From contig NZ_FYDE01000005.1 in NCBI RefSeq assembly GCF_900186535.1, positions 1,030,895 through 1,094,894 on the forward strand: 64,000 nt of DNA. Reading direction: 5' to 3'. Below are positions 8,928 to 17,638 of this stretch, piece after piece (position 1 is the first letter of the stretch; each line of letters opens with the position of its first letter). The translations under genes and the position numbers were made by a program. This DNA is from Marasmitruncus massiliensis (lineage in GTDB: Bacteria > Bacillota > Clostridia > Oscillospirales > Ruminococcaceae). The notes beneath the pieces were generated by a model. It did no database searches, was not told where the DNA came from, and saw only the letters and a program-made list of their open reading frames with translations.

Positions 8928-10156
8928 TTCAAAAACTTCGCAGAAAGTTTATTCTCATTAATATGGCGCTGGTGACGCTGGTGCTGCTGATTGTGTTCGG
9001 CGCGCTTTATTTTTCCAGTTATCAGCGTATGCGCGGGGAAAGCTTTGATTCCATGCGCAGAATCACCGGCCGCAATGCGCAGATGCCGCCCCCAAAGTTT
9101 GAAATCGGCGATCACAGCCCCAAGAACCCTGCCCAGATCATGCCTGTATTCTGCGTGTTGCTGGATGACAGCGGGGAGATTCAAACGATCACGCGGGATA
9201 ATGTAGAAGTGTCTGATGAGGTGGTTGCGGATGCGGTAAAACGCGTCAAAGAGGCCGGAAAGGATATTGGGACGCTCTCGGGCTTAGGGCTGCGGTATCT
9301 GCGGGCTGATACATCGGAAGGGCCGAAAATCGCATTCGCGGATTTAAGCAACGAACGAAGCGCAATGGCAAGCCTGCTGCTGACTTCTCTGTTGGTTGGT
9401 TTTGCCGGTCTGGCCGCGTTTTTCCTGATCAGCCTGTTTCTTGCCGGTTGGGCGCTGCGCCCGGTCGAGCAGGCATGGACACGGCAGCGCCAGTTTGTGG
9501 CGGATGCTTCACATGAATTGAAAACGCCTCTCACGGTAATCTTAGCCAATACAGAGATCCTGGTTTCGCACAAAACGGACCCTATTGAACAGCAGATGAA
9601 ATGGGTGGAATATATCCGCGCGGAAGCGGACCGGATGAAGAAGCTCGTCGAGGATATGCTTTTTCTCGCGAAATCAGATGCGGCGCGGGCGCCTTTGCAG
9701 CGCATACCGGTCAATTTCAGCGACACGGTCTGGAATTGCCTGCTGCCGTTTGAACCGGTGGCGTTTGAGCAGGGGGTGGAGCTGGACAGTGAAATTGAGC
9801 CGGGGATTCTGCTTTCCGGAGATGAGGGACAGCTCAAGCAGCTGGTGATGATTTTACTGGACAACGCCTGCAAGTATGCCGGGGAAAACGGCACTGTAAA
9901 AGTAACGGCGGGACGCCTTGCGGACAAGGTACGGCTGTCGGTTCATAATACGGGGGCTCCGATTCCCCAAGAGGATTTGGACCATCTCTTTGAGCGGTTC
10001 TTCCGGGTGGATAAAGCCCGCGCCCGCGATCAGGGCGGGTTCGGTTTGGGTCTGGCCATCGCGAAAAGTATTGTGGACGGACACCGCGGAAAACTGGCGG
10101 TGGAGAGCAACGAAGAAAAAGGGACCACCTTTACGGTTACGCTTCCTTTCAAATAG
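8924..10156 (+). CDS. Membrane sensor histidine kinase
   Basis: A 410-residue kinase with two membrane segments (about 11-31 and 149-176) flanking a short extracytoplasmic domain of about 115 residues. It has a short linker without an obvious PAS domain, a dimerisation box with phospho-acceptor His197 (ASHELKTPLTV), an N box (LLDNACKYA) and a G box (GGFGLGLAIAKS). It resembles the CssS/PhoR-like kinases of Firmicutes. The sensed signal is unknown. It is translationally coupled to the response regulator. Confidence 0.9.
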   Translation: MIQKLRRKFILINMALVTLVLLIVFGALYFSSYQRMRGESFDSMRRITGRNAQMPPPKFEIGDHSPKNPAQIMPVFCVLLDDSGEIQTITRDNVEVSDEVVADAVKRVKEAGKDIGTLSGLGLRYLRADTSEGPKIAFADLSNERSAMASLLLTSLLVGFAGLAAFFLISLFLAGWALRPVEQAWTRQRQFVADASHELKTPLTVILANTEILVSHKTDPIEQQMKWVEYIRAEADRMKKLVEDMLFLAKSDAARAPLQRIPVNFSDTVWNCLLPFEPVAFEQGVELDSEIEPGILLSGDEGQLKQLVMILLDNACKYAGENGTVKVTAGRLADKVRLSVHNTGAPIPQEDLDHLFERFFRVDKARARDQGGFGLGLAIAKSIVDGHRGKLAVESNEEKGTTFTVTLPFK

Positions 10157-10237
10157 GCTTGGCATCAATAGCGCGTGTAAAAATTCCTGCAGCGCTGTGA
10201 ATACGAATGAATGGCTCACATAAACTTGTGGAACAGT

Positions 10238-10279
10238 GAAAAAGAGGGCGTCCCGTTGGGACGCCCTCTTTTTCTGGAA
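10238..10279. terminator. Bidirectional terminator
   Basis: A perfect 17 bp inverted repeat (10238-10254 with 10258-10274) with A and T runs on either side. It separates the rightward kinase gene from the leftward permease gene. Confidence 0.9.
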
Positions 10280-10296
10280 GAGACAATGGAACCTCA

Positions 10297-11634
10297 TTAA
10301 AGGAACATTGAAAGGATGGAAACAACGATAATGGTTGTAATGCCCATAGCGGCGGTCATACCGGTCTGACACTTATACGCCTGGCTTGGAGTCATATCGG
10401 AAAATTGGGATACAACCCAGAAATAAGAATCGTTGGCGTGGGAGACTGTCATTGAGCCTGCCCCGATTGCCATAATAATTAAAACTTTGCCGATGGGGGT
10501 GGTGCAGCCCAAAGCGGGCAGCATGGGTGCGATCATAGCGGAAGTGATGATCATGGCCGGCGTGGAAGCTCCCATGGCAATCTTCAGCAGGGCGGCGATA
10601 ATGAACGGAAGGAAAACGCCAATTCCCAGCTTGAGCAGGGAACCGCTGAGAGCGTCCGCGATCGGCAGTTTTTGAAGGATTGCTCCAAACGAGCTGCCGG
10701 CGCCTGTAATCGCCAGAATGGATGCCGAATTCGTAATGCCTTCCGAAATCCAATCCAGCTTCTTTCCTTTTTCTGATACCGGAATGAGTGTGAAAGCAAG
10801 GAACACACCGATGATCAACGCGATAACCGGATCTCCGATAAAAGAAAAGAACTTTTGGACAATACCTTCTCCGAAAGGTCTTGAAGGGAAGTCAGAAACC
10901 GACTTTAATGCAATCAAAATAATCGGAAGCAGAATCGGGGAGAAAGAATGAAGCGCACCAGGAAGCTTGCCGTATTTTTTTATCAGTTCTTCCACGGTAT
11001 ATTCCGAGTTCGCGGGGATATTGATTTTACTTGCAACCTTATTCGCGTAGATAATTGCGGCGATCACGCCGGGAATGGAAACGAGCAGGCCGATTCCGAT
11101 CGTTAGTCCCAAATCAGCCTCTAAAGTGCCCGCCATGGCGATTGGGCCGGGTGTAGGCGGAACCAGACAGTGGGTGGCGTACAGACCGCCGCTGAGCGCG
11201 GTTGCAAGAATTGCCAGCGATTTTCCGGATTGGGCGGATAAAGCGCGGGCAATCGGGGAGAGAATCACAAACCCCGAATCGCAGAAAACCGGAATGCCGG
11301 TAACATAGCCGGTAATCCCCATTGTGAGAACGGAACGGTCTTTGCCGACCAGTTTTAAAATGCTGTTTGCCATGGTCAGGGCCGCGCCGGTTTTTTCCAG
11401 TATGGTGCCGATAATGGTGCCCGCCAGAATAACAATGCCGATATTTGACATAATGCTGCCAAAGCCAGCCTTTACGGTACTGACGACATCGCTGGCAGGC
11501 ATGCCGCACAGCAGACCGACCAATACTGCGACAATCAGCATAACCAGGAAAGGATGCTGCTTAAACCTGGAAATCGCGAGTATCATTGCCACAACACCAA
11601 GAATAATGACCGCAAACATATAAATGCCTGACAT
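10297..11634 (-). CDS. GntP-family sugar-acid permease
   Basis: A 445-residue proton-coupled permease with about 12 hydrophobic segments and GntP blocks such as GTIIGTILEKTGAA, PVFCDSGFVILSPI, HCLVPPTPGP and a late HANDSYFW. Family substrates include gluconate, fructuronate, glycerate and related hydroxy-acids. The actual one cannot be read here. It is the last gene of a leftward unit with a CdaR-type regulator and a metal-dependent hydrolase. The CdaR link favours a sugar acid such as glycerate or a sugar diacid. Confidence 0.88.
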   Translation of the reverse strand: MSGIYMFAVIILGVVAMILAISRFKQHPFLVMLIVAVLVGLLCGMPASDVVSTVKAGFGSIMSNIGIVILAGTIIGTILEKTGAALTMANSILKLVGKDRSVLTMGITGYVTGIPVFCDSGFVILSPIARALSAQSGKSLAILATALSGGLYATHCLVPPTPGPIAMAGTLEADLGLTIGIGLLVSIPGVIAAIIYANKVASKINIPANSEYTVEELIKKYGKLPGALHSFSPILLPIILIALKSVSDFPSRPFGEGIVQKFFSFIGDPVIALIIGVFLAFTLIPVSEKGKKLDWISEGITNSASILAITGAGSSFGAILQKLPIADALSGSLLKLGIGVFLPFIIAALLKIAMGASTPAMIITSAMIAPMLPALGCTTPIGKVLIIMAIGAGSMTVSHANDSYFWVVSQFSDMTPSQAYKCQTGMTAAMGITTIIVVSILSMFL

Positions 11635-11667
11635 GATATTCCCTCCAAACTATTTTTATAGTAGGCA

Positions 11668-12816
11668 TCAGCCTTTGAGACGATGATCGTAAACCAGCAG
11701 AATTTTCAAAAAACACCTCTTTGTAAAATCGTCTTCCGCCTCCAGATTCAAGGCGGAATATATCCGGTTCATACGGTAAAGCATCGTGTTTTTATGCACA
11801 TGGAGAAGAGCGGCCGCCTTATTGATACTGCCGCAGCAATCGTAATAAACCTGGATTGTTGCCATTACCCAGTCCATTTCCCGCAGCCCAAAGCTATCCT
11901 CCAACTGTGCATACATCATGCGGGGGAAGCGTGCTTCATCTGCCTTTTGCAGCCTGAAAAACAGATAATCCAGTTTGCTTTTGCTGTCATCCATGCTGAA
12001 ACAGCCCTTGCCGTTTTGTACGAGCGTCAGCGCCTCCTGATAAGAAAAGCGGAGCTGGCTTTGGCTGCCGCAGTTTTCACCGATGGCCGTTGATACGCTG
12101 AGCTTTTGACCGGAGCAAACCGCCTCCTGCACCTGATGAATGAATGCATCCGTATTCTGTATGTAATCTGCCTGCTTGAGAAAAACAAAACAGTCATCCA
12201 GGACCCCGTACAAATCGTTTGAAGGATTCAGCAAACTCGTGCTGATCAAAATACCCGGCAACTTATCCAGGTTTTTTAACCTGTTTAGCGGATCAGTCTC
12301 GTTTTCACCGAGGGAAACAACGACTGCGCGCATCGGCATGCGAATTTTGATGCCGACCAATGCACTGAGCTGATGAATTTCTTCTGCCGGACTGTTGAAG
12401 TCGAGCACTAAAAGCTTGAGCAGCTGCGAACGCAGCTCGTTTTCCATGTGCTCCTTCCGGTTGAGAGCCATCTGTGCAAAATATTGCCGCACATAGATAC
12501 ATAGAAGGTTGGCGGCATCCTTTACTTCGTCAGGGTTGCCATAGATTCCAACCACTCCGAATAGCTTATCATCCAGCACGATGGGGAGGTTGATGCCTTC
12601 CTTTGCGCCTTCGTAGCGGGAGAGCGCGTCTTTTTGTATGTAAACCGGTTTTCCGCTCGCAAGCACTTCCGCTGCGCCCTGATGAAAAGTGCCGATTCGA
12701 TTCGGGTCTGAGGAAGCAATGATGACAGCATTTTTATCCATAATGTTGATGGTTCTGCTGCTCACGATCTGGGCTATGGCATCCACCATTTCCTGCGCCG
12801 ACTGATTAATCGTCAT
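11668..12816 (-). CDS. CdaR-family transcriptional regulator
   Basis: A 382-residue regulator with an N-terminal sugar-diacid recognition domain (about 1-135) and a C-terminal PucR-type helix-turn-helix (INKAAALLHVHKNTMLYRMNRI). CdaR of E. coli activates glucarate, galactarate and glycerate genes. Here it lies between a hydrolase gene and a GntP permease gene, so it probably controls this unit. I chose the ATG at 12816, which follows GAGGGGAG at good spacing. A GTG at 12831 overlapping the upstream stop would add five residues. Confidence 0.85.
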   Translation of the reverse strand: MTINQSAQEMVDAIAQIVSSRTINIMDKNAVIIASSDPNRIGTFHQGAAEVLASGKPVYIQKDALSRYEGAKEGINLPIVLDDKLFGVVGIYGNPDEVKDAANLLCIYVRQYFAQMALNRKEHMENELRSQLLKLLVLDFNSPAEEIHQLSALVGIKIRMPMRAVVVSLGENETDPLNRLKNLDKLPGILISTSLLNPSNDLYGVLDDCFVFLKQADYIQNTDAFIHQVQEAVCSGQKLSVSTAIGENCGSQSQLRFSYQEALTLVQNGKGCFSMDDSKSKLDYLFFRLQKADEARFPRMMYAQLEDSFGLREMDWVMATIQVYYDCCGSINKAAALLHVHKNTMLYRMNRIYSALNLEAEDDFTKRCFLKILLVYDHRLKG

Positions 12817-12827
12817 AGTCTCTCCCC

Positions 12828-13631
12828 TCACAGCACAATGCTTTCTCCAACTGCCAGATGGCAGCCCACGACGTCGCTATCCGCTTGAATCATCCGCTCG
12901 GCCAAGTCACCCGAGCAATGAGATAACGCCAACAGTTTCAGCCCCATCCGCTTCATTTCGGACACCGTATATTGAATGCGTTCCTCGTCCGCTTCCACAA
13001 GATGGGTTCCTCCAATCACCGCATAAACGGGCTGGTTCAGCCGTTGCGTAACCGTCCTGAGGATGTTCAGTATCCCGGGATGGGAGCATCCTACCACTAC
13101 GACAATGCCTTTTTCTGTTTCCAGTGCCAGACAGATTTCATCCTCAAAATAATCCCGGATGAACCCTTGCTCTGTTTGCCGGACAAAGCGCTGCGGAATG
13201 GTTTCCATGGGGTATGTTTTTTGAAAATCTCCGATTGCATAGCATCCGTCTGTCAGTTTATACAGCCCTTCGCAAACCCGATGGGAAATAGCGTGCTGTT
13301 GCAGAAACTTTAAATCGAAACTGGCTCCCAAATAGGTATACTTTGTGCCGTCAAAAGAATATTTGGGTTCGAAAAATCCCGGGCCGGTAATCAGGGATTT
13401 CACTTTTACCCAATCAAGAAAATCCGGGAATCCTCCGCTGTGGTCATAGTGAGAATGACTGCATACGGAAAAATCCAGCTCTGATAAATCGATGGAGAGC
13501 ATTCTTGCGTTTTGAAAAGCTTTTTTGTTGTTGCCGAAGTCGAAAAGAATACGTGTATGTCCCGATTGAATCCAGAGCGATAAGCCGTGTTCGGCATGCA
13601 AACTATGATGATCGGAATTCAAATTATCCAT
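12828..13631 (-). CDS. Metallo-beta-lactamase-fold hydrolase
   Basis: Has the metal-binding motif SHSHYDHSGG, EHGLSLWI near the N-terminus, a GCSHPG block and a late GGTHL. This places it in the MBL-fold group often labelled dihydropterin-ribofuranosyl-aminobenzene-phosphate synthase-like; the reaction is unknown. From the first ATG (13631) the protein is 267 residues but lacks most of the usual first beta strand. The frame continues upstream and would add FKITAL, which fits the family start, with a strong AAGGGGGA site before an ATT at 13650-13652. The true start may therefore be non-ATG. First gene of the unit with cdaR and gntP. Confidence 0.82.
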   Translation of the reverse strand: MDNLNSDHHSLHAEHGLSLWIQSGHTRILFDFGNNKKAFQNARMLSIDLSELDFSVCSHSHYDHSGGFPDFLDWVKVKSLITGPGFFEPKYSFDGTKYTYLGASFDLKFLQQHAISHRVCEGLYKLTDGCYAIGDFQKTYPMETIPQRFVRQTEQGFIRDYFEDEICLALETEKGIVVVVGCSHPGILNILRTVTQRLNQPVYAVIGGTHLVEADEERIQYTVSEMKRMGLKLLALSHCSGDLAERMIQADSDVVGCHLAVGESIVL

Positions 13632-13926
13632 TAACGCTGTTATTTTAAAAATGGGAATTCCCCCTTTTTTGTGAACGGACTATGAATGTCCTAATGCAGT
13701 TTTAATTATATCATCGGAATATAGCAATATCATTGTGACATAGCACAAAAATATCAAAAAACTTTTTTGTTTGACAAAATATATATACAATTTCACCACT
13801 AGCGGTTATACAACTTTGTATCTTTCGACGATGCCATTTTTATGATTTCAGCACAGATCGGAATATGTTCAGGAAAGATCAAAAAAGATGTGAAAGGGGT
13901 AGATCACAGCAAATTACGCAATACAG
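13632..13926. other. AT-rich intergenic region upstream of the MBL/CdaR/GntP unit
   Basis: No coding region is supported. A TATAAT box lies on the minus strand at 13705-13710 and may serve the leftward unit, but its -35 is weak. A TTGACA at 13771-13776 on the plus strand has no good -10 partner. Confidence 0.4.
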
Positions 13927-13964
13927 AAAAAGAGGGCACATGACTCATGCGCCCTCTTTTATGC
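13925..13964 (-). terminator. Terminator of the GntR regulator gene
   Basis: AAAAGAGGGC (13927-13936) pairs with GCCCTCTTTT (13951-13960), and the stem continues inward with one mismatch (CATG/CATG). It lies downstream of the leftward gntR-type gene. Confidence 0.8.
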
Positions 13965-14033
13965 AGAGAAATCCCAAATCGAATATCCTTCTAAAAGGAA
14001 GAATAAAGACCCTTTAGAAAGAACGATATGTGT

Positions 14034-14720
14034 CTAAACAGAACCGTCTTCATTGCCGATTTCGAGGTCCTCAATCCCTTTTTGCAGGTGTTCGCGCATA
14101 ATGCTGTGCGCACGTTTGCCGTCATGCTTTTGCAGCGCATCCAACAGCAAAGTATGATAATAGATACCGCCATAATAACCTACCGCATTATTGAGTTGGA
14201 TATGACGTTCACTTTTTCGTTTCAAAACATCCGACATGACCGTTTTGAGCACCGCATTATTCATTGCATCACAGATTTCCTGATGAAAATCCATATCAGA
14301 ACGAACGAAGCTCTCTCCCTGCCCGATTTCAGACTTCATCTGATCCAAAAGTAGACTTAGCCTGTCCAGTGTTTCGGGTGTAATTTGCTGTGCAACAACG
14401 CTGCAAATTTCCGGCTCAATCAGGAGGCGGAATTCGAGCATCTGTTTCATATCGGAAAAGTTCTTGTCCGATGACAGGCCGTACCCGAACACCCCAAGGT
14501 CGTCTGACAGTACGAAGGTGCCTTTGCCGTGCTGGCTTTGCAGAATATTCAAGGCGATAAACTGCTGCAGTGCACTCCTGACGCTGATACGGCTTACCCC
14601 GAGTTCCCCGCAAAGCTCGTGCTCCGACGGGATTTTGCTTCCAACCGGCCAAATTCCGTCCCGAATATTCTTCTTCATATAGCTAACCACGCGGCTGGTC
14701 ACATTTTTTGCGCTTGCCAC
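14034..14720 (-). CDS. FadR-subfamily GntR transcriptional regulator (FCD domain), RspR/UxuR-like
   Basis: A 228-residue repressor-type protein. The winged helix-turn-helix (about 10-75) includes IPSEHELCGELGVSRISVR. The C-terminal FCD domain has the metal/effector residues in MDFHQEI, YHTLLLDAL and MREHL. The start is a GTG at 14720 with AAAGGGTG 7 bases upstream. Relatives control hexuronate, mannonate and rspAB genes. It is divergent from an SDR and a ManD/RspA-like dehydratase, and matches to the TNGTNNNACNA operator lie in the region between, so local repression released by a sugar acid is likely. Confidence 0.9.
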   Translation of the reverse strand: MASAKNVTSRVVSYMKKNIRDGIWPVGSKIPSEHELCGELGVSRISVRSALQQFIALNILQSQHGKGTFVLSDDLGVFGYGLSSDKNFSDMKQMLEFRLLIEPEICSVVAQQITPETLDRLSLLLDQMKSEIGQGESFVRSDMDFHQEICDAMNNAVLKTVMSDVLKRKSERHIQLNNAVGYYGGIYYHTLLLDALQKHDGKRAHSIMREHLQKGIEDLEIGNEDGSV

Positions 14721-14753
14721 TTGGGATCACCCTTTCTGCCAATTACTGCAACC

Positions 14754-14764
14754 TGGTAATACAA
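14754..14764. promoter_or_regulatory. GntR/FadR-type operator match 1
   Basis: TGGTAATACAA fits TNGTNNNACNA exactly. It lies 34 bp upstream of the regulator start and could mediate autoregulation. Confidence 0.55.
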
Positions 14765-14939
14765 GTATATTTTATTTTCTCTGTAAAATCAACTGGGAAA
14801 CGAAATATCATTCACTTTACGCCGGATGGCATTTATTTATTGGAGGTGATATTGTTGTACTTAACCTGTATTTTTGTTCCAATCAGGTACTGAAAATCAA
14901 CAATCAGGCACTGGGATTTTAAAAATTGAAAAAACCCCC

Positions 14940-14967
14940 TTGCAATTTTCAGCTGATTGTGTATACT
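14940..14967 (+). promoter_or_regulatory. Promoter of the SDR/ManD operon
   Basis: TTGCAA (14940-14945), a 16 bp spacer and TATACT (14962-14967). Transcription should begin near 14974, just before the second operator match. Confidence 0.55.
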
Positions 14968-14982
14968 AAAATAAACGCCATC

Positions 14983-14993
14983 TTGTATTACAA
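14983..14993. promoter_or_regulatory. GntR/FadR-type operator match 2
   Basis: TTGTATTACAA fits TNGTNNNACNA exactly. It lies about 10 bp after the predicted transcription start, a normal place for a repressor site. Confidence 0.6.
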
Positions 14994-15066
14994 ATACGTT
15001 GAATATGGCAGCTGCGATTCGATTTATTATTACAAGTTATGGTTGAGTAAATGGGAGGGGATATCT

Positions 15067-15369
15067 ATGAAATCTGATGTTATCACAGAGGCGAACAAAT
15101 ATCAAGCGCTGGACATTCCCGTACCAGAAGTGGGAGACAATGACGTATTGATCCAAATGAAAGCCGCTGGAGCTTATGGAAGCGACTTTCAAATTCTGTA
15201 TCATGGAAACAACTCCTGCTCTGCACCTACGCTTGTTTCCGACTATGAAAACGTGGGGATTGTTACTAAGGTTGGTAAAAATGTATCCAAAATTAGGGAA
15301 GGCGACTATGTCGCGGTTGATCTTGTGATAACATGTATTACAAGAAAAGACGGCCATCAGGATACCTGA
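15067..15369 (+). pseudogene. Remnant of a zinc-dependent alcohol dehydrogenase (RspB-like)
   Basis: An open frame of 100 residues starting MKSDVITEANKYQALDIPVP with a good GGGAGG site. It matches only the N-terminal GroES-like part of zinc alcohol/threonine dehydrogenases, normally about 340 residues. Conserved residues are lost: the catalytic CGxxGSD has become AGAYGSD and the GHE block is SDYEN. The frame stops after VITC, where the structural zinc cysteines should begin. In E. coli an RspB-type dehydrogenase pairs with RspA, so this is probably the decayed former partner of the dehydratase downstream. A third near-operator (ATGTATTACAA, 15333-15343) overlaps its end. Confidence 0.75.
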
Positions 15370-15440
15370 AAGAAGCCCAGTGTAAAAGCGGTCATTATTT
15401 TTTATAAATCATTCAATAAAAGTAAAAGGAGACAGTTCAA

Positions 15441-16205
15441 ATGGTTTCTAGTAAATTTGATGTCGCAGGGAAATGCTGCATTGTAACCGGCGGCGCTCAG
15501 GGGCTATCCCGCAGCATGGCGGAAGGCCTGCTTGAGAACGGCTGCAAGGTTGTACTGATGGATGTCCAGAAGGAAAAGCTGGAGGCTGCCGTGTCCGAAT
15601 ACCGTTCAATAGGCTATGACGCCTGTGCCGTATCCGGCAATCTAGCCGACCGCGCCGAAATAGACCGGATGTTTGAGGAAGCAATGAAATACCTTGGAGG
15701 AAAGCTGGATGTTCTTGTGCCGGCTGCCGGTATTCAGCGCCGCCATCTGCCAGAGGAATTTCCCGTTGAGGAGTGGGATTTGGTGCTGGCTGTCAATCTG
15801 AACCATGTCTGGCTCATGTGCCAAAATGCGCTGAAAGTTATGCTTAGGCAGCCCACCGGCGGAAAAATCATCAACATTGCCTCTATGGTGTCCTGGTTTG
15901 GCGGTACGACCGTACCCGCTTATACGGCGGCTAAAGGCGCTGTGACCCAGCTGACCAAATCGCTGGCCAGCGACTGCGCAGGGCGCGGCATCAACATCAA
16001 TGCGCTTGCCCCCGGCTATATGGATACCGAAATGAACAGCGGACTGACCGATGCCCGCAAAGCGGAAATTTCTCAGCGCATTCCGCAGGTCCGCTGGGGA
16101 ACCGGAGAAGACATGAAAGGCCCTCTGCTGTTTCTGGCTTCCGGCGCTTCCGACTATCTGAACGGCGCTATTATTCCGGTCGACGGCGGTTATCTGGTGA
16201 AGTAA
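15441..16205 (+). CDS. SDR-family oxidoreductase, KduD/gluconate-5-dehydrogenase-like
   Basis: A 254-residue classical short-chain dehydrogenase. The nucleotide loop is TGGAQGLS (a Ser where the third Gly is usual), the catalytic Ser is in IASMVSW, and YTAAK gives the Tyr/Lys pair. The usual NNAG block reads PAAG. The family includes 2-deoxy-gluconate 3-dehydrogenase and gluconate 5-dehydrogenase. Next to a mannonate/gluconate dehydratase it probably interconverts a hexonate and a ketohexonate such as mannonate and fructuronate, which is an inference. The start has AAAAGGAGAC upstream, and the gene is 23 bp before the ManD gene. Confidence 0.85.
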   Translation: MVSSKFDVAGKCCIVTGGAQGLSRSMAEGLLENGCKVVLMDVQKEKLEAAVSEYRSIGYDACAVSGNLADRAEIDRMFEEAMKYLGGKLDVLVPAAGIQRRHLPEEFPVEEWDLVLAVNLNHVWLMCQNALKVMLRQPTGGKIINIASMVSWFGGTTVPAYTAAKGAVTQLTKSLASDCAGRGININALAPGYMDTEMNSGLTDARKAEISQRIPQVRWGTGEDMKGPLLFLASGASDYLNGAIIPVDGGYLVK

Positions 16206-16228
16206 ATACTGTTACGGAGGAAATTTAA

Positions 16229-17479
16229 ATGAGCCCCAAGATTCAGGATGTGCAGGTGATCTGCACTGCGCCGGAGGGTATCAATCTGGTAGTCGTCAAA
16301 GTGCTGACGACGGAGGACGGACTGTATGGATTGGGCTGTGCCACCTTTGCATACCGCCATTTAGCCGTAAAACTCCTGATTGAAGAGTATATCAGGCCGC
16401 TGATTGTAGGCCTGGATGTGAGCAATATTACGGAAATCTGGCAGCTGATGCACCAGAACGCATACTGGCGCAATGGCCCCATTGAAAATAACGCAATATC
16501 AGGCGTCGACATGGCCCTATGGGATATCAAAGGGAAAATGGCCGGCATGCCGCTTTACCAGCTGTTCGGCGGAAAAGTGCGGGAAGGGGTTCCCGTCTAT
16601 CGCCACGCGGACGGCAGGGACGTAAATGAAATCTGCGAAAATATCGAGAAGTACCGCGGTATCGGCATCAAGCATATTCGCTGCCAGTGCGGCGGCTATG
16701 GCGGCGGCGGCTACGGCGCCGCGCCAACAAGCGCGCCGGCAGGCGCAACCCCCGGTATCTATCTGGACGGCGGGAAATACATGCGCGATACCGTGAAGCT
16801 GTTTGAAGGAATCCGCAGCAAAATCGGCTTTGAAATGGAGCTGGTGCATGATGTGCATGAGCGCATTCATCCCGCTGACGCCGTTCAATTCGCAAAGGAA
16901 ATGGAACCGTTCAAGCTGTTTTTTCTGGAGGATACCGTTTCTCTGGAACATTTGGACTGGCTGCGCCGCATCCGTTCCGCCACGACTACCCCGCTGGCAC
17001 AGGGCGAGCTGTTTAACAATCCACAGGAATGGCAGCAGCTGATCAGTAGCCATCTGATCGACTTTGTACGTGTCCATATCAGCCAGATCGGCGGCATTAC
17101 ACCAGCGCGTAAGCTGGCCCTGTTCGCAGAGCAGTACGGCGTACGGATCTGCTGGCATGGGCCCGGGGACATGAGCCCGATTGCGCACGCCGCAAATATT
17201 CATATTGACCTTTCCGCCCCGAATCTGGGTTTACAGGAATGGAGCGGCATTGAGCCGCCCAATTTCGTGATACAGGAGCTCAAGGGTCCGCGCGGCGCAT
17301 TGCTGGATGTTTTCCCGGGATTGCCCGCCTACGGCAACGACGGATTTGTTTATGCCAATGACAAACCCGGCCTCGGTGTGGACCTTGTCGAAAAGGAAGC
17401 CGCAAAATATCCCTGTGAAAATACGGTGACAACCTGGACGCAGACGCGTTTGCCGGATGGCTCTCTGCAAACACCGTAA
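16229..17479 (+). CDS. Enolase-superfamily dehydratase, ManD/RspA type
   Basis: A 416-residue enzyme of the mannonate dehydratase subgroup, which removes water from D-mannonate or D-gluconate to give 2-keto-3-deoxygluconate. The N-terminal lid has YWRNGPIENNAISGVDMALW. Metal ligands fit HDVHER, FLEDTV and AQGELF, and the C-terminal barrel has CWHGPGDMSPIAHAANIH. Some family members have little activity and were called starvation-sensing proteins (RspA), so substrate and rate are uncertain. It follows the SDR in an operon under the GntR regulator and ends with a strong terminator. Confidence 0.88.
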   Translation: MSPKIQDVQVICTAPEGINLVVVKVLTTEDGLYGLGCATFAYRHLAVKLLIEEYIRPLIVGLDVSNITEIWQLMHQNAYWRNGPIENNAISGVDMALWDIKGKMAGMPLYQLFGGKVREGVPVYRHADGRDVNEICENIEKYRGIGIKHIRCQCGGYGGGGYGAAPTSAPAGATPGIYLDGGKYMRDTVKLFEGIRSKIGFEMELVHDVHERIHPADAVQFAKEMEPFKLFFLEDTVSLEHLDWLRRIRSATTTPLAQGELFNNPQEWQQLISSHLIDFVRVHISQIGGITPARKLALFAEQYGVRICWHGPGDMSPIAHAANIHIDLSAPNLGLQEWSGIEPPNFVIQELKGPRGALLDVFPGLPAYGNDGFVYANDKPGLGVDLVEKEAAKYPCENTVTTWTQTRLPDGSLQTP

Positions 17480-17516
17480 TTAACGGGGAGATCGTCAGTA
17501 AATATGCAGAACATGA

Positions 17517-17552
17517 AAAACACGGTGATTTGTGAATCACCGTGTTTTGTTT
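17517..17552 (+). terminator. Terminator of the SDR/ManD operon
   Basis: A 14 bp stem, AAAACACGGTGATT (17517-17530) with AATCACCGTGTTTT (17535-17548), around a TGTG loop. Confidence 0.9.
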
Positions 17553-17638
17553 TCTACAAAAGAATTCCTCAAGCGGATTGTGATACTGTGGATATCGCCA
17601 GTTAAGTGTTTAGTACCGTGTATCGGATTGATTTCCTA

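Noticed and set aside
13771-13810. TTGACA at 13771 as a plus-strand promoter
   Set aside because: No acceptable -10 box at 16-18 bp and no rightward gene downstream.
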